Source: Tritrichomonas musculus
Taxonomy: Eukaryota > Parabasalia > Tritrichomonadida > Tritrichomonadidae
NCBI GenBank assembly: GCA_039105265.1
Contig: JAPFFF010000028.1
Location: 248,001-312,000, forward strand
Reading direction: 5' to 3'
DNA: 64,000 nt
Below, piece by piece: positions 1 to 10,400 of the stretch. Under the pieces are notes generated by a model that was not told the origin of the DNA, did no database searches, and saw only the letters and a list, made by a program, of their open reading frames with translations. How positions within the stretch are numbered: the stretch's first letter is position 1; the number at the start of each line of letters is the position of its first letter. Both the position numbers and the translations under genes were made by a program.

Positions 1-3000
1 CTTCTTCTTTATTCATAGGAACATCATCAGCTTTGAAAATCATTTCAGCATAATTATTCATAGATTCAGCATCACCATTGTCTGCTGCCATTTTGAAGTA
101 TTTAAGAGCGTCAACTTTATTTAGAGGAACTCCATTTCCTTCATAAAGTATTTTTGCACAATATTTCATGCATTCAACATGACCATTTTCTGCTCCTTTT
201 ATGAAATATTTAAGGGCTTCGTCAATTTTAGATTTCTCTATGTTGAATAACAACATTGCATAATAATACATGGCTTCAACATTGCCTTTATCAATTGCCA
301 TCATAAAATATTTTTTTCCTTCTTCTCTATTTGCTGGAATTCCATTACCAACAAAAATGTAAGCTGCATAATTTGACATTGCTTCAACATGACCATTATC
401 TGCAGCCATTTTATAATATTTTGATGCTTCTTCTATCTGGCCTTTGTTGTATAAGGCTTGAGCTAAATAATACATACAATCTTTATTGCCTCGATCAGAT
501 CCCATTTTGAATATTTTAATTGCTTTTTCTTTATCCATTTCAACTCCATCTCCTTTATACAGCAGAGAACCATAACTTAGCATTGAAACGGTATTTCCAC
601 GATTAACTGCCATTGTTAAATATTTGACAACTTCATCTTTATCTGATTCAACAAGTTCACCGTTATATAACATGTATGAATATCCATTCATGCATTGGTC
701 ATCACCTCTATCTATTCCCATCTTCAAATATTTCAACAATTCTTGCTTATTTGGTGAGGCTTTTTGATGCAAAATAGTTATATAATTGCGAATTGAACTG
801 ATGTTGCCAAAATCAGCTCCCATTTTTGTATATTTGACTGCTTCTTCCTTATCAATTGGAACTCCACCTTCGCCATTATATAGAACTACAGCATATCTAT
901 TCATAGCATCAGTGTTACCACCGTCAATGGCCTTTTTATAATATTTAATTGCTTTTTCTTTATTTCCGAATGATGATAATAAAGCGTCAGCATATTTAAG
1001 CATTGCTTTTGTGCTTCCATTGTCAATTGCCATATTGAAGTATTTTTCTGATAAATTTTTATCAGTTTTAGATAGAAAGATTGCATAATTAATCATTGCA
1101 TTTACACTTCCTCTTTCAACTGCCATTTTTATATATTCCAATGCTTTTTCTTTGTCCATTGGAATTATTTTTCCTTCGAATAACATTTTACTATATAAAT
1201 TCATCGCATCTGAATCACCTTTGTTAATTGCTTGCTTGAGAATGTTAATGGCTTCTTCTTTGTCTGATTCTGCATCTTCTTCATATTGTAGCATGTAAAT
1301 ATAATATGTTAATGCACTTTGACTGCCTTTATTAATTGCCATTTTGTAGTATTTAATCGCTTCCTCTTTATTTAGTGGAACTCCTTCACCATATTGAAGC
1401 ATTTTTGCATAAGCAGTCATGGCTGATCTAATTCCTTGTTCAATTGCCATTTTATAATATTTGATTGCTTCTTCTTTGTTAACTGGAACATGATCACCTA
1501 TCTGAAGCATGTAACCATAATTATACATGGCATTTCCATTTCCTTTATCAATTCCCATTTTGTAATATTTGATTGCTTCTTCTTTATTAACCTCAACTCC
1601 ATTGCCATGTTCAAGCATGAAGCCATAATTGTTCATAGCTTGGCCATTACCAAGTTCAATTCCCCGTAAGAAAAGTGAAAGAGCTTCTTCTTTATCAACT
1701 GGAATATCATCACCTAAAAGAAGCATATCACCATAACTTGCCATTGCATCAGAGTTTCCTCCATAAGCTGAAATTTTCAGATATTTAGCTGCTTCTTTCT
1801 TGTTCTTTTCAATAACTTGGCCTTCCGAAAGCATTGTTCCGTAGTGAAACATGGACTCAAGGTTGCCTTCGTCACTTAATTTCTTCAAAAAGAAAGCAGA
1901 TTCGTCTTTGCGATTTGGATCTTTTGAAATTTCAAGAGCATATTTTAACATGGATGCAGCATGTCCTTTTTTGGCAGCTTCTTTTAAATATCGAATTGAT
2001 TCTTCTTTATTTAATTCATCTTTTGCTAATACTAGTGAGTAATAATAGCAAGCTTTTGGATATCCTTTATCTGCTGACATTTTGATGAATTCATTTCCTT
2101 CTTCTACTTTTTCTTCCTCTTCTAACAAAATTTTTCCATATCTAAACATGGCTTTGGCATTGCCTTTCTCAATTGCATTTTTAAAATATTCAAATGCTTT
2201 TTCTTTGTTAGATGTTAATCCAGTCCCTTTGTAAAGCATTTTAGCATACTCATACATTGAATGATCATTTCCAGCTTTAATTGACTTTTCGAAATGACTG
2301 ATGGCTTCATTATAATTTTTCTTTTTCTTATTTATTCTCCCAATTAGAAATGAGCAGTATGATTCATTATTCGCCAGCCTTTTTTGGGTAACTTTCATTG
2401 CTTTATTTAGATCTTGTGGAATCAAATCTCCTTTTATCAGCATTTCACAATAATAGACAATTGATTCAATGAATCCATTCTCAATTGATTTTTTAAGATA
2501 TTTAAGACCTATTTTTGTATTTCGCTTGAAATTTTCGCGATCTTCAATAAGTGAAATTCCAACCATGAACTGTTTTTCTGGATCATCTTTTGCTTCATCA
2601 ACAAGTTTCTTACTTGTATCATCCAATTTCTCGTATTCTTTGTATGGAAAAAGCAATGTTTTATCTAAATTCATGATGATTTGATTGTGTTCATTTTCAA
2701 CAACTTTGACTTTATTAAAATTACTGTACAAATCAAAGTAAAAAACATTTCTTGTCTTATCAAATGAGCTTCTATATTCATTGATATAACTGACATATTT
2801 CAGATAGTCAGATTCATTAACAGCTTCAGTAATGAAGCCACGATCATTCAAAAGTCGGTCCAATATTTGGTCAAATGTAGGACGTTTCAATGGATCTTGT
2901 GACCAACAATCACGAATCAGATTCACATAAGCCTCTGGTATTTGAAAGCTTATATCAGGACGATATCCTTTCGTAATCTGCAAAGGAAGCATGAAGAAAT

Positions 3001-3733
3001 TTAAGTTTCCAAATGGTTTTATGCTTGTCATAATTTCATACACGATAATGCTGAATGCATAAACATCACCTGGCTTGCTATATTCAGCTTTGGACCAAAT
3101 TTCAGGTGATATATAAATCGGTGTTCCTTTAACTCCAAACATCGATTTCATCGTCATTGATTCTTGGTTTTTGTGAGAAATTTTTGAAAGGCCAAAATCA
3201 GCAACTTTTGGAAACAAAAAATCATCAAGAAGAATGTTGTCTGGCTTTAAATCTCTGTGAATAATGTCGTGCGAATGTAAATATGACATCGCTGCTGCAA
3301 TGCCATATATAATGATAAGTTTATGAGTCATGTCAAAATTCAATGAAGCTGAATTTTGTGATTTTCTGATAAGTTCATCTAAAGAGCCGTTTGATGCAAA
3401 TTCAGTAATAATAACGGGCTTGGGTTTCTTTTTGAAATCAAATGGACTGTAAAATATAAATTTGAGAATTGATGGATGATTTAATTTCGAGATGATATTA
3501 ACTTCCCGAGAAATATCATGAAGCTGACTGGTGGAATCTTTTTCAATTTTGTTGATTGATATTTTGGCAACTAAAATTTTTCCTGTTTTCTTGTCTTTAA
3601 CTTTATATACTTTTCCAAATGAACCAGAGCCAATTTTATTTTGCAGTATAAAATCATTGAGAGCATACAATTGTTTATCTTTGTTTGGGGTTATATTTGA
3701 GGATGAGTTTTTCTTAGGAATGAATCCTTGCAT
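1..3733 (-). CDS. Protein kinase with about 24 Sel1-like repeats (3' end outside the window)
   Basis: The frame is open on the minus strand from an ATG at 3733 to the window edge, giving at least 1244 residues. Residues about 20-290 form a protein kinase domain: a glycine loop (IGSGSFGKVY), the lysine in VAKIS, HRDLKPDN, DFG, and an APE-like site reading SPE. All core catalytic residues are present, so it should be active on Ser/Thr or Tyr. After a linker of about 70 residues come roughly 24 tandem Sel1-like repeats of about 36 residues (pattern NKEEAIKYYKMAIDKGN.. AMYNYG.ML). They make an alpha-solenoid that usually binds partner proteins. The kinase-plus-Sel1 layout is a recurrent trichomonad family. 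No signal peptide or membrane segment is visible. The partner and pathway cannot be told from sequence. Confidence 0.9.
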   Translation of the reverse strand, partial: MQGFIPKKNSSSNITPNKDKQLYALNDFILQNKIGSGSFGKVYKVKDKKTGKILVAKISINKIEKDSTSQLHDISREVNIISKLNHPSILKFIFYSPFDFKKKPKPVIITEFASNGSLDELIRKSQNSASLNFDMTHKLIIIYGIAAAMSYLHSHDIIHRDLKPDNILLDDFLFPKVADFGLSKISHKNQESMTMKSMFGVKGTPIYISPEIWSKAEYSKPGDVYAFSIIVYEIMTSIKPFGNLNFFMLPLQITKGYRPDISFQIPEAYVNLIRDCWSQDPLKRPTFDQILDRLLNDRGFITEAVNESDYLKYVSYINEYRSSFDKTRNVFYFDLYSNFNKVKVVENEHNQIIMNLDKTLLFPYKEYEKLDDTSKKLVDEAKDDPEKQFMVGISLIEDRENFKRNTKIGLKYLKKSIENGFIESIVYYCEMLIKGDLIPQDLNKAMKVTQKRLANNESYCSFLIGRINKKKKNYNEAISHFEKSIKAGNDHSMYEYAKMLYKGTGLTSNKEKAFEYFKNAIEKGNAKAMFRYGKILLEEEEKVEEGNEFIKMSADKGYPKACYYYSLVLAKDELNKEESIRYLKEAAKKGHAASMLKYALEISKDPNRKDESAFFLKKLSDEGNLESMFHYGTMLSEGQVIEKNKKEAAKYLKISAYGGNSDAMASYGDMLLLGDDIPVDKEEALSLFLRGIELGNGQAMNNYGFMLEHGNGVEVNKEEAIKYYKMGIDKGNGNAMYNYGYMLQIGDHVPVNKEEAIKYYKMAIEQGIRSAMTAYAKMLQYGEGVPLNKEEAIKYYKMAINKGSQSALTYYIYMLQYEEDAESDKEEAINILKQAINKGDSDAMNLYSKMLFEGKIIPMDKEKALEYIKMAVERGSVNAMINYAIFLSKTDKNLSEKYFNMAIDNGSTKAMLKYADALLSSFGNKEKAIKYYKKAIDGGNTDAMNRYAVVLYNGEGGVPIDKEEAVKYTKMGADFGNISSIRNYITILHQKASPNKQELLKYLKMGIDRGDDQCMNGYSYMLYNGELVESDKDEVVKYLTMAVNRGNTVSMLSYGSLLYKGDGVEMDKEKAIKIFKMGSDRGNKDCMYYLAQALYNKGQIEEASKYYKMAADNGHVEAMSNYAAYIFVGNGIPANREEGKKYFMMAIDKGNVEAMYYYAMLLFNIEKSKIDEALKYFIKGAENGHVECMKYCAKILYEGNGVPLNKVDALKYFKMAADNGDAESMNNYAEMIFKADDVPMNKEE

Positions 3734-4302
3734 GTTCAGATTTGTGAGATTTTTTTTTTTTTTAGAAAAATCAAATAGGAATATCTTAATAAATATTTTG
3801 AGATAACATATTTAAAGAAGATCTATATGATTAATATAACTATTTAAATGAGAATTAATATAAATTAATATATAAAACCTATATGAATGTAATTTCCATT
3901 TTAAAGACAATACGATATTAGAAAAGGTATTTTAAATATATATTAATATATTTCAATATTTCAAATAAAATATATAATATCATTAATAATAATATAATAA
4001 AAGAGCAAAAAAAGATAAATATGTTTAATATAATAATAAAATAAAATAAATCTATAAGATAAAAAAAAATAATAATATCACGGTTAAAGTGATATAAAAA
4101 AATAACAAAAATTAGTACACCTTATTATTAAATGAAAAATATTTATTTTTTATCCAATTATTAATATATAAATAATAAATTTATATTAAAAAATATAAAA
4201 ATTATTCAAAATTTTTGGTATTTCTTAGTATTTATATCCATCAAAAAATTGAGATAGAATTGATTTTTATTCAATTTTTATTACATTTCACCTTTTAGAG
4301 TT
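3734..4302. other. AT-rich intergenic spacer
   Basis: The spacer separates two divergently transcribed genes. It is almost entirely A/T with poly-A runs. I see no RNA gene or coding remnant. It presumably holds both promoters, but I see no clear initiator (TCA-Y-T/A) close to either ATG. Confidence 0.6.
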
Positions 4303-4770
4303 ATGAGCAACTGGAAAACTATTCTTGAAGAGAAATTACCTCTGCTCGGCCATCGCAACTGGATCGTGGTGACAGATATGGCTTATCCGATGCAATCAAA
4401 TCCTGGCGTTCTGACTATTTTTGCTAAAGAGCCTTTCAATGAAGTTGTTGGCAGCGTGTCTCGTATGATTGCTGATGCCCCGCATGTTTTTGCCCACACC
4501 TACTTGGATAAGGAGCAGCATTCTATGTCGGAGACGCTATGCAAGGGATGGGAAACTTACCAAAAGAATATTAGCTCAGCGCTCGATATGTCCAAGGTTG
4601 AATTTTTGCTTCATGAAGATCTTATCCGTAAACTAGATGAAGTTAGTAAACTTTTTAATGTAGTGATTATCAAGACATCGCTTACTATCCCTTATTCATC
4701 AGTTTTCTTTGAACTAGACTGCGCATACTGGGACTCTACACGCGAAGCATCTATCCGTAAGCTCATGTAA
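4303..4770 (+). CDS. RbsD/FucU-family sugar mutarotase-like protein
   Basis: The 155-residue protein has the RbsD/FucU layout. An N-terminal helix leads to LGHRNWIVVTDMAYP, where the His after LG matches the conserved active-site His of ribose pyranase and fucose mutarotase. Near the C-terminus, SLTIPYSSVFFELDCAYWD matches the 'PY.N' substrate-binding strand of the family. Family members speed interconversion of sugar anomers (pyranose/furanose or alpha/beta) before phosphorylation; the sugar here is not known. Length is normal for the family. GC content is clearly higher than in the flanks, which fits high expression or transfer from a bacterium. Catalytic role is inferred from these motifs only. 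Confidence 0.7.
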   Translation: MSNWKTILEEKLPLLGHRNWIVVTDMAYPMQSNPGVLTIFAKEPFNEVVGSVSRMIADAPHVFAHTYLDKEQHSMSETLCKGWETYQKNISSALDMSKVEFLLHEDLIRKLDEVSKLFNVVIIKTSLTIPYSSVFFELDCAYWDSTREASIRKLM

Positions 4771-5014
4771 AAACGGATATAGCGTTAGACCAAAAAATTA
4801 TTTTTTGATCTTCAAATTTTATTTGAATAAAAATGCAGTTTTTTTATTTTATCTTTCTAATATATCATTGTATATAACATGGTTATAAGTATAAATATTA
4901 ATTTATTATAACGATTTATCTATTTTTTAATTGAATTAAAATTATTTTACAACATTGAAAAATTGTGATGTTTATTATTATTAACAACGTTTTGATGTCC
5001 TTCAATAATCCAAT

Positions 5015-6019
5015 ATGGTTGATTACACAAATGTTCTCCATATTGGAGGAGCAATAATTATTGAAATAGCATTTGGCTTTATTTCATGCAAATTTGGTTT
5101 TTTTAAGCCAGCAGCTATTAATTCTTTAAACAGATTTGCGCTCAAATGTTGTTTTCTTCCGATGATTGCTCGACAAATAGCAGTTAGAGATTTAAAAACG
5201 CTAAGTTTTATGCCACTTGGAGTATTAGTTCTCACGGTTTTAACATGTTCATTAATTCTTGGGCTTGTCTGCTATTTAAGCAAATGTTTCAAAGATCGTT
5301 TTTATATGTTTTTAAGTACATTTCTCCCCATCAATCATTTAAACTATTTAATCATCGGATTACCGATGGTTCAATCGATATGGGGCCCAGAAGAGAGTAT
5401 CATTACAGCTGTATCAAATATGTGTAATGATTTCAGTGCTATTCCATTATATTTTGCGATTACTCGAATTTACCAGGTTCATCGAAATAACATATTACAT
5501 AAAGAAGCCAATGATGGTCAAATTGAAAAAGTCGACTGGCATTTACCTTTAAACATTCTAATTCGTGTTTTTACTAATAATTTCATGATTGGTAATATAT
5601 TGGGCTTCGTTTACGCGGCAACTGGCTGGAAAATGTGTCCTTATCTTTGGAATTTGATGAAATATCTCGCCGATTCTGTTTTAGCTTTGTGTATGTTCGC
5701 TGTTGGTGGCTTTTTGTGTGAGCATTCAATTATTGCTTGTAATTTCTTTCATCTCGTTGTGACACTCATTGTGAGACACGTAATTTTCCCAATCATTGCG
5801 GCTTTCTTTTGTTTCTTGTTTAAAATAAATCATAAACTCGCTCGCCAGATCACAATAATGGCTACAACTCCTTCTTCGAGCGCTTCTTTCTTGCTGAGTT
5901 CAGTGAATCAGACAGGACCTGGAGTCGCATCCTCAATGATTCTATGGTCAACAATACTGTATATCCCATTCATCATTCTATGGCTCTATGTTTTTGATGC
6001 TCTTCATATTTTTGAATAA
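5015..6019 (+). CDS. Auxin-efflux-carrier-type (Mem_trans) membrane transporter
   Basis: The 334-residue protein is strongly hydrophobic, with about ten membrane segments in two groups of five split by a hydrophilic loop near residues 155-185 (RIYQVHRNNILHKEANDGQ). This is the layout of the auxin efflux carrier/Mem_trans family of the bile/arsenite/riboflavin transporter superfamily. The fourth segment, NHLNYLIIGLPMVQSIWG, resembles the conserved 'N.xxLGLPL..A.FG' segment, and the C-terminal half carries ATTPSSSASFLL. Trichomonads carry expanded sets of these carriers. The substrate is unknown and may be an organic anion. The start ATG at 5015 immediately precedes the first hydrophobic stretch. 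No plant-type auxin role is implied. Confidence 0.75.
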   Translation: MVDYTNVLHIGGAIIIEIAFGFISCKFGFFKPAAINSLNRFALKCCFLPMIARQIAVRDLKTLSFMPLGVLVLTVLTCSLILGLVCYLSKCFKDRFYMFLSTFLPINHLNYLIIGLPMVQSIWGPEESIITAVSNMCNDFSAIPLYFAITRIYQVHRNNILHKEANDGQIEKVDWHLPLNILIRVFTNNFMIGNILGFVYAATGWKMCPYLWNLMKYLADSVLALCMFAVGGFLCEHSIIACNFFHLVVTLIVRHVIFPIIAAFFCFLFKINHKLARQITIMATTPSSSASFLLSSVNQTGPGVASSMILWSTILYIPFIILWLYVFDALHIFE

Positions 6020-7464
6020 ATTATAGATTTTATAAAATAAATAATTTTATTGGTGCTGTTTGATAAATTTATTTTATTATTTCATTTAAATATGATATGG
6101 TTTAAAGTATCATTGAAAAGCTCTTTACGCCGGTGAAAAGTCCTTCACGGTTAGGCTTGCTATTCTGATATCAGTTATCAGGTTTGGCACTTTTTTTGAC
6201 TCAGATAATCGATTGGAAATTTGAATTGATGAATTCGATTATCAAATATGAAATGTGATACAAAAACAAATATTCTTTTGATATCGAATCTTGATTAATC
6301 GATATTAATACTGAATTTAAAAATTGAAGTGAAAATAATATGATAAAACAATATTAGACATATATTAAACTTAACTATTTTTATATAACCAGTTTTTTAT
6401 ATTATAAATATATTTATGCATTTATTTACTTCAAATCATGAAAATTATTATTTTTGAAAAGAAATTCAAGGAATATTTTTTTAATATCAATTAAGAATAT
6501 CATTTGATTTATACTATGCTATCCATTTTTAAAAAAATCTGTTAAAAAAGTTCAAAATGAAATAAACTATTCAAAAATTAATATAATTTATATTTATCGA
6601 ATATCTTATTCTATTTTTGATATATCTCATAAAAAAGCATTAAATAATATAATTATTTGTTTTTTTGTGAAAATAACAGAAATATTTTATATTTTGTAAA
6701 AAAGAAATAGTAATTAAACAAAAAATAAAAAAATCATTTTTTGTTCTTGCACTTTAAATGTAATCATTTTAATAAATAAAACTGTTCTAATAACGCTAAA
6801 TCAAATAAGCAAAGCCAATAGAATGAATTTTGATTTTCAAAAGATTTTTAAATGATGATGATCAAGTAACTTTGGGGGGCAAAAACTGAAACAAAAAACA
6901 AAAACAGAATTTTGCTTTATGCACAAATTAAATGCTTTATATCAGAGCAAACTCCAATTTTATTTTCAATGATTGATATCTAAATTATATTCATTGAAAC
7001 AGAAAATCAAAAGAAATAGTTCAATAAAATTATTATTTATGATCTGAATAATAATTGCTGGATATCAAATGTATTAAAAAGAATAGAGGTATTTTGTTAG
7101 GAATCGTTTTTTAGCGCCTTAAAAAATTGTAAACGGTTTTTTAGGGGGTTTTGTGAAAATTCACAAAAAGTTTGAAAAAAATTTTACGACAAAAAAGTCC
7201 TTTACAAAAATAAAAAAAAAAAAAAGATCAAATATAAATACCTTTTTTAATCGTTAATGTTTTATTATATCTTCTCAATTTTATGATAATTTGAATGACC
7301 TCACCGTAAAGAACTTTTTCACGATACTTTATTAAACATTAGGACTGGCTATTCTTGTGAATCAGATGTTTTCTAAAGATTATGATAAATGAATGTAGTA
7401 CTGCATATAAAAACAAATCTAAAATTAAATAAAACTTTTTATTATTTTTTTTCCCGCAAAATAT
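6020..7464. other. AT-rich spacer containing a degenerate inverted repeat
   Basis: No coding sequence was found. The only structure is a degenerate inverted repeat near both ends (entry 6107-7335). Otherwise the spacer is A/T-rich with poly-A runs and one G-run near 6875. Confidence 0.5.
6107..7335. repeat. Degenerate inverted repeat pair, possible old MITE
   Basis: The left arm, near 6107-6145, reads AAAGTATCATTGAAAAGC followed by TCTTTACGCCGGTGA. The reverse complement of about 7300-7335 reads AAAGTATCGTGAAAAAGT followed by TCTTTACGGTGA. The arms match at most positions with small gaps and enclose about 1.2 kb without an ORF. A second shared piece (TTAGG.CT.GCTATTCT) lies in direct orientation beside each arm. 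This could be the ends of an old non-autonomous transposon. No clear target duplication was seen. Confidence 0.3.
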
Positions 7465-10400
7465 TTATTCAAGAGGAATAATTTTGCATTTATTTGATAT
7501 TAAATTGATGTCTCCTTCTATAATTTCTACATTAGATGAAGCAGTTTTGATTTCTTCCAATGATGTGCAACCACAAAAAACAGCTGAATATATATTTTTA
7601 ATGTGTGAATGAATTATGCAAGATTTCAATGACGTGCAGTGTGCAAAAGATGAAGGGGAGATAAAATTAACCTCACTAGGTATTTCAATACATATCAATG
7701 AAGAGCATCCATTGAATGCACCAAAAAAGATTTGTTTTAAGTCTGAAGGCAATTTTATTTCTTTTAAGCTTTTACAGCCATAAAACATGTATTCACATAT
7801 TGTATCCAATGATGATGGTAGGATGCATTTTGTCAATGAGGTGCAATTATATAGAACACCTATTCCTATTTGGTGCAAGGTAGAAGGAAATTTGATTTCT
7901 GTCAATGAAGTACATTCTTTGAAAGCATATGATTGAATAGATTTCATATTCGTGCCGAGTTCAATTGATTGTAATGATGTGCATTGACAAAATGCTTCTT
8001 TGCCAATATTTTCAATGGTTGGAGGAACGTTTATTGTTCTGAGTGAAGTGCATTGCTTGAAAGCTGCTTCTTCAATTGTTTTAATTTCAGATTTAATTGT
8101 TACTTTTGTTAATGATGTGCATTGGTCAAAAACTTCTTTTTTTATTGAGAGTACTTTTTCTGGAATTGTGATTTCTTTCAATGCCTTACAATTTTGAAAT
8201 GCACCACTTCCAATTGATGTCACTGATGATGGAATTGAAATCTTCACCAATGAAGAACATTCACTGAAAGCATATTTTTTAATTTCCTTGACTGATTCTG
8301 GAATCGTGATTTCAATTAATGATAGGAATCCTAAAAAAGCTTTTTCTTCAATAATGATGTGAGCATTGCTTGGCAAATTGATATATCGCAATGATGGACA
8401 CTGTGAAAATGCACATTCTTCAATTGAAAAGTTGCCATATTTGTCATTTTCTGAGGTATCAAAGTTTACATCTATAAGTGACATACAACCACAAAATGCT
8501 CTCTTACCAATTGATGTTTTGCCTGTTAAATTTACTTGTTTCAATAATTTGCAAAATCCAAATGAAAATTCGCCTGTTTTGCTCACTGATGATGGAATTG
8601 AAACATTTGTCAATGAAACGCATCCATTGAATGCTTTGTTGCCAATATAAGTTATTGATTCTGGAATTGATATTTCTACTAAAGAATGACATTCTTCAAA
8701 TGTTGAATCTTCAATTCTTGTGATTGATGAAGGAATCTTTATTTTTTGAAGCGAATAGCATTTGCTAAATGCACCTGCACCTATTGATTTGATATTAGGA
8801 TGTATTTCGAAATCTACCAAATTTGGGCATGCAAAAAATGATTTGGAACCAATTGATGTCACTGATAAATGTATATTTACTTGTTCTAAATAAGTGCAAA
8901 ATTCAAATAGTCCATCTGATATTGAAGTAACGTTTTCAGGGATTGTAAATGTGGTTAGTGATTCGCACTTTTTAAAAGCTTCTTTTCCGATCTTGGTTAC
9001 TGATGAAGGAATTGAAATATGCTTCAACAATGAACAGCCATTGAACATTGAATCTTCAATTGATATTATTGTCGATGGGATTTCAATTTGCTCCAATGAT
9101 TTACAATTTTGAAAAGCATGGGACTGAATTTCATTCAAACTAGAAGATAAGTTCATTGACCTTAATGATTTGCATCCTTCAAATGCATGAGACATGATTT
9201 TAGTAACAGATAATGGGATTTCAATTTGTCTTATTGACTTGCAATTTGTAAATGCAAAGGATGGAATTTCTTTCAAACCAGATGGCAGTTTTATTGTTTT
9301 CAATGATGAACAGTTTTCAAAGGCATGAGATATAATTCTAGTAACTGAAGATGGGATTATTAACTGTTTTAATGATTTACATCCATAAAAAGCACTTTCA
9401 TCAATTAGGCTGATTGATTCTGGAATCTTCAATTTTGTAAGCGATGAACAATTAGAAAATATTTGCTTACTAAGAACTGAAATGCTGTTTGGTATTATAA
9501 TTTGCTTGAGTGATGAACATCCAGAAAAAGCGCCATCGCCTATTTTGTTCAATCCTTCATGAAGGTTGATTTGAATCAATGATGAGCACATGCTGAAACA
9601 ATGAGGTGAAATTTCAGATAAACCGGAAGGAATCCGAAATTGTTTGATAGATTTACAACCGTAAAATGCACTTTGTCCTATTTCAACAACTGATTCAGGA
9701 ATTGCAATTTCTTCCAATGATGTGCAGTTATAAAATGCATTATCTTCGATTTTTGTAACAGATGAAGGAATTGCCACTTTTTTGAGTGTTGAACAATTCA
9801 TAAAAAGATTCTTTGGAATTGTTTCCATTTTATCTGAAATTTCAACTGTTTCGCATCCTATCAAAACTTTATCACCGAGTTTAATTTCAGATGAGAGTAT
9901 TTCAATTTTTTTCAATGATTTACATCCTTCAAATGCATTATCACCTATTTCAGCCGTTGGAGAACTGATTACTAATTCTTCAAGGTTTGCATAATTTCCT
10001 ATTTTTTGTATTTTGAGTACTTGTGAATTAAAAGTCAGACGTTTAAATCTTAATATTAATTCAATAACATTAAATCCTTCCATATTTTTTGCCTTTTCAT
10101 ATAAAGTGACGAAGTCTTTTGGAAAGAAATTGAAATTGTAACTCTTCATAGCTGCTCTCACAATGTTTTCATCAAGGTCATCAATTTGCAAATAATTATT
10201 GATGATATAATAGGCGATATTATTGTGATGACATTTAATCGCTTCTTCCAAACTTGGCATGTAATTTGATGAATATGGATTGATTTTAAAATCTTCAAGA
10301 AGATGAATTATTTGTGAACTTTGACCATGAATTGCATAAAGCCAAATGTTGGGAGTGATTAAACCATTTTTTGCAAGTAAATAATGAAATATTTCAATGG

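Noticed and set aside
1436-2684. Plus-strand ORFs inside the Sel1-repeat kinase (1436, 1834, 2469)
   Set aside because: They lie opposite the open minus-strand Sel1 frame and repeat with its 108-bp period.
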